Source of the DNA: Podospora pseudoanserina
Taxonomy: Eukaryota; Ascomycota; Sordariomycetes; Sordariales; Podosporaceae
NCBI RefSeq assembly: GCF_035222485.1
Contig: NC_085920.1
Span: forward strand, 7,240,001-7,304,000
DNA length: 64,000 bases
Direction: 5' to 3'
This document shows, one piece after another, positions 45,600 to 57,100 of this stretch (position 1 is its first letter; each line of letters begins with the position of its first letter). The translations under genes and the position numbers were made by a program. Under the pieces are notes generated by a model. That model searched no databases. It had not been told where the DNA came from and saw only the letters and a program-made list of their open reading frames with translations.

Positions 45600-46440
45600 A
45601 CCATAGGAGTATGAAAATCCCGTAAAAATTCCGCAACTTTCTTGTTTACCATAAGCTTATTAAGGACATCATCCCCCACATGATAGGCTGGTTTCAAGGG
45701 AGCATGAAAAGTCCGTAAAAAACCCGCAACTTCCTTGCGAACAGTAAATCACAAGATGAGCTCCGTTGACCTCTTTCTTGTTGTCTCCATGCCATAATGC
45801 GCAGGGTCTCTATTTCTGTCTTGGTAGATATGTTTGAGAGTTGAAGAAGCTCAAATCCTGATCCATTCTTGCATATCGTCTTAAGACTTCGGTTCTCGGT
45901 AAATTGAACCCAAGGCATCTCTCTTTGCTTGGCCTGACGATGTCATGCCCACTACAGTAGACGAGCGCCTGGGGAGGATGAAAGTCCTGTGAAGAATTCG
46001 CAACTTCCATGTGAACGGTGCTTCATTAGACAACTTATTGGCGATGTCATTCTTTAAATAATAGGCGGGTAGCATAAGAGATTGCAAAGTCTGCGAAAAC
46101 GCCGCAACTTCCTCATTTACGGCACTTCAATAATGAGGCCGTTGACGATGTCATCCTCGGAAAAGTAGGCAGGTAGTATGGGAGCGTGAAAAGTCTGCGA
46201 AAAGTCCGCAACTTCCTTATATACAGTGCTTTATAAAATAATATCGTTGATGATATCGCTGATGATGTCGGTGATGATGTTGTTTGTGTGTTGTACTCGA
46301 TATAGTAGGCGGGTGTCAGGGGGGCAGGAAGAATCCGTAAAAACTCCGAAACTCCTTATGTGCGAGGCTTGATATCAGGGCGACATCATCCTCAGTATAC
46401 TTGGCGAGTACTATAGAAGTAGGAAGAGGTAATTCACATC
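45600..46440 (-). pseudogene. Decayed tandem coding repeat, ~36-residue unit
   Basis: At least five diverged units of about 105-140 bp share a core that reads aaggaagttgcgg then acttt on the minus strand. Translated piecewise on that strand they give a common protein-like pattern: LPAY-x4-DDI-x-N-x-L, then NEEVA-x-F and TF. Examples are PAYHVGDDVLNKLMVNKKVA, LPAYYLKNDIANKLSNEAP and LPAYFSEDDIVNGL. The frame shifts and stops between units, so no intact gene is present. The repeat family is not recognised. Confidence 0.5.
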
Positions 46441-46769
46441 TTTGTAGCTTTATTAAGTACCAGGCTCAAAACAGCAAGTTTATGAGAATATCACACTCAT
46501 TATAATGGGTGGGTACCATAAGAAAAAGGTGCAAAGAAAACAACACCGCTTCCTGAAGATAACACACACTGTTTCCAATCTAGGACTAGGGCCACTTAGG
46601 GAATGTGCTAGGGACGATAATAACCATGAAGATACCTAATTTCATCATCTCTTGACCTCGGACCTGGGAAAAATCATTGTCAATTTAATCGGCTAGACGC
46701 ACAAAAGGCGGGGAGGCTCATGAGGCAAGGGATGGCTCTCACGGGGCACTCGGAAGAAAGAAAGGTATA

Positions 46770-47130
46770 CCATTATTGTAATTTTTTTTCTTTTTTATTT
46801 ATTTTATTTGATTTACCTTTCCTATCCTATCTTTCCTTTCTAACTATTCTTTTCGCTTTCGGTTTATAACTAGGGCTTGTATATATATGTCTCGGAATTT
46901 CAAATTCTAATCTTTAAGGGTATTATATTTTACTAAATAAATCACGATTTGTGAACGAATTAAGTTAAGGCTTAGTATTAAAGTTATGCATTTGATATAT
47001 AGAGGGATTTTATTACCTCTACCTTTATTACTATTGCGATGATATAAAAAATTAAAGGCTGGAATAGGCTATAGAAATTACCGCTAGCTATCATTACGAG
47101 TCGGCCTATACCTCTCAATAGAGAGTTTTT
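46770..47130. repeat. AT-rich island, RIP-like
   Basis: Very AT-rich with frequent TpA dinucleotides, in contrast to flanking DNA. Probably a heavily mutated repeat copy; no family recognisable and no inverted ends seen. Confidence 0.45.
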
Positions 47131-50100
47131 CATAAGATCGTTACTACTACGCAGCAATGACCCTCGGCCAATAAATGTGACACACACATACACACACACG
47201 CGCACAAAAGGCGTGCGAACCAGATCGCGGTGGGAATCATTGGAGTAAGGCAAACTAAAGAAAGCCAAAACTTCTTCAGGTGCAGAACCCTATTCAGGAG
47301 GAGATCGTTGTCATATCGCGCAGTTGGGGCAAAGAAATCTCTCCAAGAACAATGAGACCAGAACCATAAAATGACATTGAACAGCCTTGAAACATCAGCA
47401 ACTTTCCCTAGAGACAGACTTCCCACACAGTACGCTAGATTACTATGTGTAAGGTAAGGGCAAGATGACGATGTGCAAGGCAAGGTTATGCAGTCTTTTG
47501 AGATGGGCCATTTAGTTTGCTTTGATAGAGAACCAAGAGACATCCAGCACTCCACTCTCTTGAATGGAATACACTTGATGAATCTTTACTCTTCAGCAAG
47601 AGGTAAAGAGATAAAAGAGGCGTTGCGATATGAATAGTCAGCGTGATAGCGTAACATGATCATGGGTGTGCGGAATAAAAGGGCTTGGGAGATTGCAAAG
47701 ATGACCCCAGTTGTGAGGCTTTCTTTGCAGAAATAGGGACAGGGCTTCTTGAACGAGGGAGAGTTGAAAGATCACATCTGCCCAGCAGTTCGCTGCCTAC
47801 CGAACAGAGGCATCTGTCACAAGACAGGCAACCCCTGTCCTCATAGTGGAGAGATGGGCCCGGGGATTGGAACCTTAAATCAACGACCTCTGAAAGACCC
47901 CGGGACTGAAATGTGCAGAACACACCATCTTCCATCTTCCATCTTCCATCTACCAGGTAAGCTATGGATGACCTGACGCTTTTGCTAAAGAGGATGACGG
48001 CATACAGACCGGAAGTCTGGGAGGACTGACACCGATCATGGCCTCAAAGTCATTAGACAGTTGATGCAACAACAATAGATAGAATTGAAAGAGGCAAGGC
48101 CTGGAAAGCAGGGCTGTGGTGGCTTTCTTCTCTTGCCCGTTTCAACTGCTTTCATGGTGCAGGACATGCTGGTTTTTCAAACACCCACTTTCTTTGATTT
48201 TCGAAACTGGAGAACAGCAGAAGCAAGCGTATCTAGGTAAGCACATCTTCGCAATCATGCCGACTGGGTGTTGATTTGCATTTGATTCCATCCTTTTGAC
48301 AACAGTTGGCGATAAAGTGGGTATGCACGTGATCTGCACCTGAGGCGCATGTCGCAGGAGATCAATGTCGCAAGGCGGCGAGGCTGAAAGTATTCCGGGT
48401 ACACAGCTGCATATCCTCCATTTTGAACCAAGAAAGAGAAAGCATCCAATAGAGATCGGGTGCAACAAGTCACAATGGAGGTCAGATGTAGGGCATAGCT
48501 TCTGAGTGCAGTATATAGGCATTGAAGAAACCTAGGAAGGCCAGAGTGAAGAGCTCTTGGCTAATCGGAAATGGAATGCTACACAGCGACTCAGATGTTG
48601 TTGATGGGAAAGTCCAACGCAGCAAGTTTGATGCAACAACTCCAAATGCTCCACCTTTTTGCCGCTGAAAGAAGATCGGCACACCGCTGCAGTGTGTGCC
48701 TCTGTAGGTACTGGCCTGCATTACCCATCCCTCTGCATTTGCTTGAAGTAGTATTGACACTTCGTCCGAGCATACACTATTTTACAACAACCTTGCCACG
48801 ATCTACGCTAGAACTTCTACATAAAGGCTTATTAAACTACGGAGTATGATCAAGGTACGAATCGAACATCTGGCATTTATGCCGAAGGGTGCGCCTAGAA
48901 GTAGCGGGAAAACAGTTTTAAAAATGAAGGCCGTTTCTTACGACGATCGGGCAACATACTTCCAGTAGGCGGTGAATTCCTTAAGATGGTAAATGCTCGG
49001 ACAATGCCAGTTTCACAACCCTACCTACATGAAGCCAGCGGGAAGTCCATATCACACAGCAGCCAATCACGCACACACACAAAACCACAGCGCCCGACAA
49101 CTTGGGTCCAAAGACGTTATGCCTTGGCAGTGCAGTTGAACCAATCATCGTTGAGTGGCTGAAGAGGTGCATACGGGTACCGTACCCGCGTTTCGATATC
49201 TCGCTCTCAGGTTACACACACTTTGATGGATTTCATGCCAAGAGAAGCTGGCGTGGAAGCTGTGAGGCGTGATACAAACTAAGCAAAGCACAAAATTAGG
49301 CTAATCCTGCAGTGATGGTGCCGGAGCCATCATCCGCTTACAGTGGTGCTTTGATGATGAGAATGCATAGCCGGTATATCTGGAGCTTATGTCACAGTAT
49401 CAACTCTGTTTAAGAGTTGCAAGGAATTGACAATGCTCTTTCAAGGCTTAAGGTGATCTTTTTCTTCGGACTGAGGTCAAGTCCACAGTGTCGGGTATCT
49501 CCTGCATTTCTCTAGTAAGGCAAGCAGCCCTTTGTATTGTTTGAAGCAGTCCCCGACATTTGCCTGCGTCTCTTTACAGAATTTATGAAGGTATTCTGCC
49601 CGTTCATTGGGTAAACCAACTAAGGAACCGTCTGCTTCTAAGAGCAGGGAGTGGGTGGACCAGCGGACATGTAGTGAGAGTCCTACAAAAGGTGGAAAGC
49701 AATCAATTTCGTCCGAACAGATATCTCTGTTTGGAAAGCACAACTTAGGTACTCTGAAAGTGAAGCTCATCACCTCCAGTTATGGGCAGTACAAGGATAT
49801 TGTTGACCATTGAAGGCTTGATGGAAAAGAAAAGAATCAGGGGACAGAGTAAACCATAGACCAACCCTCTACCCACAGACTTGCATATAACTATTCTATG
49901 CGAATGGTCCTTATAAGGGCTTCATATAAAGATTGACTTGGTTGCCTGATGATGGTCCGGGTTAGGGTTGAGCACAAGCATGGCCTTGGCGCAAGAGCCC
50001 CACGTGAAAACCAAATCCGAAGCTATATGACCACCCCACTGGCGTCCCGCGCTCTGATTGCTCTGATGACGTCCTGCAAAACCCAGCAATTCAGAGCTCC

Positions 50101-50365
50101 AATCCCCAGAATTGGACCTCTGGAAGCCGTTGCGCCGCATGGAACATTGAGGTGCACCTCCACTCCCCGACCACCATACCCTCAGCTACCGCCATTGCGA
50201 TAATGCGCATAGGAGTTTGAGCCAACCGGGCTCTTTGCGCATATTCAACACCACCGGCGAACATCGAGCCATTGTTGCCCGCACCTGGCCCTCGATATCT
50301 CGAAGCTCCCGACCCTTGTTATACATAGCCCAAGTCTACAGTGGCGAGCTAGACAATCGCCCACC

Positions 50366-51290
50366 ATGCAGACCACACGAGTCCTCCGCTACAAAGGCTT
50401 CTGGGGCCGAAGCATGGACGAGCTCAAACGTCTTTCCAACATCGGTACCTAACTCCCTCCAACCTCCCCTCTCCCACATCATCACTAACCTCACCTCCTT
50501 CCCCCCCCCCACCCCAGCCATAAAAATGGAAGGTGTCACCGGCCCCCAAGGTCCCCGCGAACTCTTCGACTTCCGCACCCCCTCCTCCATCGAAGACTGC
50601 AAAGTCATGTCCGACGACGAAATCGGCGGCCTCTCCACCTCCCACCTCGACTGGATCGTCGCCCCCCCAGCCGGCTCTGTCCCCGCCTCCCAGCTCCCAT
50701 CGCCCAACGCGCCCGGCTACGCCAAATTCTACGGAAACATCTCCACCTACCTCCCAGCCGACCGACCAGATATCAAACGAACGGGGTATGCCGCGTTTCG
50801 AACACAAGACCGGCCGCGTAATCTCTTTACCAGAGGACTGTGGGACATCGATCCGTACATCTACCTCGCATTGCGAGTCAAATCAGACGGGAGGAGTTAC
50901 TTTGTCAATGTGCAGACAGAATCGATTGTGCCGACGGATCTACATCAGCACAGGTTGTTTGTCAAGAAGCCCGGGGAGTGGGAGACGGTGTTGATCAAGT
51001 GGAACAATTTCGTCAGGACGAACCACGGGTTTGTGGTAGAGCCGCAGACGGAGATCTTGAGGCAAAAGGTCAAGAGTATTGGGGTGGGGTTGACGGATAG
51101 GATACCGGGGCCGTTTGAGCTTTGTATTGAGAGGATGTGGGCGACGAATGACGAGAGCGATGCGGATCAGGTGGTGGATGCTTCTGCTGCCGTTGCTGCG
51201 CCGGAACAGGAGGCGCCGGTGGTGGAGACGAAACAAGAGGGGGATTTGAAGACGAAGAGGGGGGAGAAGGTTGCTTGGGGGAGTCGGTAG
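50366..51290 (+). CDS. cia30: Complex I intermediate-associated protein 30 (CIA30/NDUFAF1)
   Basis: Mitochondrial assembly chaperone for the membrane arm of NADH:ubiquinone oxidoreductase, first described in Neurospora. Exons 50366-50444 and 50518-51290; 283 aa. The start MQTTRVLRYKGFWGRSMDEL is in a strong context (caccATGc) and splices to AIKMEGVTGPQGPRELFDF. The CIA30 jelly-roll-like domain spans about residues 40-250, with YAKFYGNIST, GYAAFRTQ, RGLWDIDPYIYLALRVKSDG and WETVLIKWNNFV. The C-terminal 40 residues are Ala/Glu/Lys-rich and probably disordered. The intron is 73 bp (gtacct..cag) with cactaac as branch site. The N-terminal segment is weakly presequence-like. It converges with the splicing-factor-like gene. 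Confidence 0.93.
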
Positions 51291-51811
51291 TGTGTGCTGA
51301 GAGAAGAGGGGGATGTGAGATGGCGATACGAGATGTGTAAATATACTGAATTTGTCATGGGCACAGTATGGAGAATGGGAACGGGCAAAAAGCTGATTCT
51401 ACCAAATTAAGGGAACATGAAGGCAGTGTGAGACGGGAACGGCTCGGTTCATATGTTGACTGACATGTATATAGAAATCTCGAGCCAGCACTTCGCAAGA
51501 CGAATCTGCACTTTGCAATCTTGCCATCCGAAGTCAAATGTCATGTCAGGTATCATCAATCTCGTCGATTATTCATAGCGACTTCCCAAGGAAGCCTTTC
51601 TACACAAGATACAAACAAGAAATCATCGCCCTCCACTCACTGTCTCTCCCAAGTTGATGTTGAACAATACTCCTTTGCTCCATGCAACCAACCGATTCCT
51701 CCAAAACAAATCAGATTTGGCCTCACCCAAACGCCGCCCAGTATATGCGGAACCTCGATGCGCAAAAAAACACACAAGAAAAGCACAAGAAAAGCACAAG
51801 AAAAGAAGAAG

Positions 51812-51845
<34 letters not shown>

Positions 51846-51903
51846 CTCCCAGAAACCCCGCTACCGTGCACTCGTCGTGTTCAAAGCCCCATGACCACAC
51901 CCG
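51291..51903. other. Convergent intergenic region
   Basis: Holds an A-rich tract with an aagaaaagcac unit repeated three times (about 51764-51845). No gene. Confidence 0.6.
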
Positions 51904-53204
51904 TTACTCCAAATCCATATCCGAATTGCTGTGGCTCTTCCCCCTATCCCATTCCCTCTGCTCACCCTTCTTGGTGTACTTGACCGAGTCAAACATGTCC
52001 TTTTCACTTTCCTTGCCCCCCCTTTCCCACTTTTTGATCTGTTCCTCTGTGAAACCGGCAGCCCGCAGTCTGTCAGCACCCTGTTGCTTCCACTTCTGCC
52101 TGTCCCGGAACAACTCCACAGCCGAGTCCCAGGTGTTGCTGCTGGACGTGTCCTGCTTAAGAATGTCATCCAGCGGCACATCGTTCTTCGGATCGTAATC
52201 CTCCGCAAACCGGCTATCCATCGCCGCGGCGCCCCTTCTAGGAGCACCGGCGCCTCTTCCTCGGACACGAACTGGCGGCTCCGACGTTTCAGAGGGAGGT
52301 GCTGGGCCTATCAGCTCGTCCGGGGGATCGGAGTCCTCTTCGTCCACATGGCGATGCGGCCTAGAATGCCGAATGGACCGTGATTGATCTTTCTCGTCAC
52401 GCTCGTCATGTTCGTGTCGCCTATGTGAATGAGAGCCACGGTCTCTACCGTCCTTCCCAGACCTCCTTCCATGCGGCCTGGAGTGATGGCGATGGCCGTC
52501 CTCGGGCTCGCTGCTGAGGGGGGAGCGATCCCGGTGTCGTCGCTCTCTGCGTTCTCTGTGCCCAGGAGAGCGGGACCGTGACCTTTCGTGCCGTCGGTGA
52601 TGTGAGCGCTTTGTGTCGTCGTCAACCCTTCGGTGGAACCGTTCGCGATCTTTCTCGTCGCCATGCTTGGACTCGCGACTCTGGGAAGGCTCAGTCTTGG
52701 TTGAGACCAAGTGGCGGTCTTTTCTGTCACTCCTCCTTTCCTTGGTGCTGTCTCGATCGCTTTTGGTATGGCTACTCTCGCCTCCTTTGCGACCCTGCAA
52801 AATGGAAGATATAGCCCCAAGTTGGCGGCGCCGAATGTCAGACTTGGTGGGGTTGAGTCGCTGTCGCTTCCTCTCTTCGACCTCGGTATGGTGGTTGAGC
52901 CGGGCTTGGGCTTCAGCGGCTTCCTTTGCAAGGAGGGCCTTGTTGTGATTCGCAGTCTCCTTTATTATGCGCCCGAGAAAATTGGTATTGGGCTTCGCCT
53001 TGTTCGCCGGCCTGGTCGTTGGGCGTACGGTCAGCATGGGTGGTCCTGATGAGATGGCCATGACGATGGAGGTTGCGGTGAAACATACTTGGAAGATCGG
53101 AAAGCTTCGAGACCGACTGACGAGTATTTGATGGAGGCATCGCTGGCTTCCTTTGCCAACAAGCCCGCCACATAGTCATCTGTGAGTAAGGTATCGTTTG
53201 CCAT
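51904..53204 (-). CDS. SR-rich nuclear protein, pre-mRNA splicing factor 38B-like
   Basis: Exons (minus strand): 53204-53089 and 53011-51904; 407 aa. The N-terminus MANDTLLTDDYVAGLLAKEA is followed by KPNTNFLGRIIKETANHNKALLAKEA, a short conserved region. The middle (about residues 110-260) is a long Arg/Ser/His/Asp/Glu repeat stretch typical of SR-type nuclear proteins. The C-terminal conserved module runs DSRFAEDYDPKNDV, WDSAVELFRDRQKWKQQGADRL and MFDSVKYTKKGEQREWDRGK. Fungal homologs with this architecture are usually labelled pre-mRNA-splicing factor 38B; a role in splicing is inferred from the label and composition. The upstream in-frame ATG at 53255 is possible, but 53204 has a better context (caaacATGGC). 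The intron is 77 bp with a gtatgt donor. Confidence 0.72.
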
Positions 53205-54172
53205 GTTTGCCGTGTGTTCAACCTTTCCAGAATGCGAAAAGCTGACGAAGGCCATCCATCAGAGTGGGAAGGAAATAAAGAATAGAGGGCGCAAACCCTA
53301 ACAAAACAGCATTACTGATGAAGAGTAAGGCGGAAGGCAATTTTGAGGTGGTCGGTTGGCGGAGCAGGTTGCTGAGCCTCCTCGCGCATTTGGAGTTCAC
53401 TGGGTGGTGTGTGCCAGACCGATCAGTTGCGGCTCAGCCAGTTGCGATCCTTATCAGGCACTTATCGCATGTATTTCTTTTATCTTATCAGTCGTGCCTT
53501 GGCAACGGCATCAAACATTGTTTCTTATGCAACACCCCTTCAACCACCAGCTTTGATTTGACCCTCTGGCCTGTAAACAATGGAAGATATGTGAAAAATG
53601 AACATATACACTCTTGCTATCTTACAAATGCCATCTCATCAAGGCGTTATTCTACTTCGGCTCCAACATGATCTCACCCCAAGGCAATGCCCACGCAAAA
53701 CCGAACAGGGGTTTGAAACTCAGGTTCAATGGAACGTACTGTCATAGCCCTGCTAAACTTGAACTGCGGGTAGGTAGCATCAGGGGACCTGTGATGCGAG
53801 GCGAATCGCCCACAAAGGTCCAGCAGCAGCGGCAACTCTGAGAGCTCTGTTTGCGGAACAAGAGAACAAACCCCAGATTCTCCAACAAAGCATGCATCGA
53901 TTTCTTGATCAATGGATTGCTGCCATTGAGAACCAAAAGGTTCATGGTCAAAGACACTTGCCCCACCTCGCACGCACTAGCTAAAGCTGAACCCCTCTGG
54001 CCTGTCTACTGGCCAGCCCCTCAATTAGCCCCAAGACCCCAGCCAGAGTGCCAAAGGGCAGCGGGCAGCCAGCACCAGCACGGGCCAGTGCAGTAGCATA
54101 GCAATCAAGCCATTCCATCCACAATTCTTCAGCTCGCTGAATGGAGCAGCGCACCAGACTGTGAAGACGACA
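53205..54172. other. Divergent promoter between splicing-factor-like and JmjC-SET genes
   Basis: No gene seen. Confidence 0.55.
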
Positions 54173-57100
54173 ATGGCTGCCGTGCAGCTCGAGGCCGACG
54201 CGATCGGCGGCGAGTTGCGCCTGATCCGAGATGCTCTGAGAGACTATCTCGACGATAAGATCCTTCTGCACAACCGCAAAGTCAAAGGCCCGACAACGAA
54301 AGGCGGACGGGAGTTTATGGAAGACATCTTGGGCCGTCTCGACCGAGTGTCCACAGGTGTCGATAAGCAGCTCTCATCACACAACACGCCTCCGCCGGCC
54401 AGAGGCCCCGATACTCCGGTATCTTACAACTCACCAGCTTCCCATCCAGTTTTGCCACCGAACGGCCTACCGGATGATGGATCGCTGAGAAACCAGGAAC
54501 AGGCATCCTCACGACAGCCTTCACAACCTCTCGCGCCATCACTATCGCACCCCCCTCCGCCTCAGACCAATGGGAGCGGCAGCCTCGCTCCTGTCCACCA
54601 TGCGGGACACCCATCTGGAGCCTCGCGGGTACTCGAACCTCCGGCTGTGTCGGTGGAAGTACCCTCTAAGCCGAATACACCACCGACCCATAACTCAGAG
54701 CCTGCATCACCATCGCCTGCCCATCAGCATCCTCATCAGTCACAACAGCCACAGCCAGATTTCACCCCTAGGAGTCCATTGAGCCCTCAAAGTCAGACGG
54801 AGAGTAAGGATCAAGGTCAGACTGAGACACAGTCGCGAGGCAAAGCTCAGGCCAGCAAGAGTCAGACGCCACAGGACCGAGGCATCACGTTGTCAAACGG
54901 AGCCGTCTATCATGAACCCATCGTACAGCCACACGAGGCCTCACCCCTCTTTGACTGCATGTACCGGGATGTCAACGACTTGAACGAGGAGCTCTTCGAA
55001 CAGTACTCAAATCACCCCGTCGTCAAGGACAGGGGGTATTTCAAGCTCCAGGTCAGGGAGTTGCCTCCGCTCCAGGTACGAAAGGTTGAGCGCCCGAGCA
55101 AAGACCACGCCACCTCGTTCCGCTATCTGGCCGACAAGCAGGGACTAGTCAAGGTCGACACGGGTAAGAAGAAACGGTTCACGCCTCCGCATCTTCCATT
55201 TCCTGTTTCGGCAAAGACGCAGTGGACTTTACAGGAACAAAAGGAGCTCTGGAACACCTCGGCGGCGAACCCTCCCAAGGGCACACGGGGTTACATCATT
55301 GGCAACCCGCTGTTCGATGACATCGAGCTCCATCCTGGCAACAGGCTCAAATCGAGAGGCCGGACCGTTCTCGAAGGCATCAACACACAATATGTGTACT
55401 TCAATTTGGAAGGACTAACTATCACCACTATGCATCGAGAAGATGCCCATGTGAGGTCGGAGAATCTCCTCCGGTCAGGCCAGCACAAGTTCTGGTGCTT
55501 TGTCAAGCCAGCCTTCTCAGACAGGTTGGAGGAGAGGATGGCGGCCGCGTATCCCGAGATGCGCCGATGCTCGCAGGCCGTCCGTCACCTCAGTCGCCAC
55601 ATCCCACCAGCCAAACTGGATGAATGGGGCATCGAGTACACTCTCGATTACTGCATCCCCGGCCAAGCGGTGGTCACAGAACCTGGGACGTACCATCAGG
55701 TACTGAACCTGGGTCCGAACTATGCTCTGGCGGTCAATGTTGAGTACATGTCATCCCCCGAGGACCCTCCGAACTACCGTTTCTGCGACAGGAACTGCCC
55801 CGATCCGTTTGCCATGAAGGCTACCGACTTTGGCATATACGGTGATCCCAATTGCCTGGCGGCGCAGGAGGAACAAGCCAGGTTCTCTGGAGAGAGGCCA
55901 GACCAAGAGGAACAGGCCAGGATGGCAGCACGGTCGTCCATGTTTCAGTCTGCCCCAGAGCAGCCGTCACCACCATCTCAATCACCCCTAGCTGCACCCC
56001 AACTGACGCAATCTGTCACCCCGCCGCCAGAGCATAGTTCCTCTGCCGTCTGTGAGCCATCTCAATCCGGCTTGGTGCGGCCGGAAGCACTTGTACAACG
56101 CCGCGAGCCGTCAAGCCAGCCGTTGGCGGAGCCCAAGGTGCATACGTTTCAAGGTTTCCAGCCTCCGCGAGAGAGCAGTCTCGGCTCGGTCCTTCGGTTA
56201 CCGTCAGAGGCGGGGATGGTGACTCCGTCTCAAAACGTTAAGCAACCCGACCCATCGCCACAGCCCCCAGCGGCCCCGCCGCCGGTAGCCGTTGAACCTG
56301 CCACAAGGACATCGGAGCCACGTCGATCACAACCTCTATCCGAACCAGCTCCTGGGTGGGATAATGCCATGTTCCGCGCAGAACAACAAGACCTAGCACC
56401 TCGCTCACAACTCCTGCGCCATCCAAACACTTTCCTAGACGCCTCTGGACAACCCTTCCAGACCACCCATCAGGCTGCCCCTTTTTCACATCATCATAAC
56501 CTCCCCTTGCTCCCTCCACCGCGACAAGCAAGCTCAGAGCCGCTTCGGAAAACCGCAAGGCTTGTTCATAACAGAAGACCTGCACCGACGGAACCGCTAT
56601 CCCCTCGCTCGGCAAAGAGACAGCGCGTGATGGAGTACTTGCGTTTTGAGGATCCCTTCGGGGTTGATCCGGAGCCAGAGATACCTCCGAGCTACTTCAC
56701 TCATGCCAGCTCAAGTCTTGCAACGCTACTTCGCTCATGTCAAGATGACGTGTACAACAACATTCAGCCGCAGCAGGTGTCTGGAAGACCTGGCTTTGAC
56801 CGGCTGGCGCGGCTCATCAGTGACTGGAGACGTTGTGTGCGAGAACAGAACCCGACGCCGTCGGGCGTAGACCTTGTCACCAACCTCAACCGCGTTGCCG
56901 GAGAGGAGCCTGAGCTGAACACGTTTCTTGGTCGGTTCTGCAAAATGAAGCTCGCAGAATGGCTCGATTCCAAAGCTGAAGAGCAGGAACGAGCTAGGCC
57001 GGCCTTCCAGCCGGCACAGCAAGATGCTACTGATCTCTTGCTCCAGGAGCTTGGCTGGGCCGAAGCTGAGAGGCACACGCTGAACGACTACATCCGAGAG

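Larger units (their letters stand above)
43895..50365. other. 6.5-kb gene-poor repeat region
   Basis: Purine-rich leader sequence (43900-44500), a 40-bp minisatellite (44506-44744), a decayed coding repeat (45600-46440), an AT-rich island (46770-47130), a CA repeat (about 47173-47200) and an (ATCTTCC)n run at about 47930-47952. The last few hundred bases precede CIA30. No intact gene recognised. Confidence 0.6.

Noticed and set aside
47130-47555. 141-codon minus-strand frame beside the AT-rich island
   Set aside because: No domain or splice context; likely chance.
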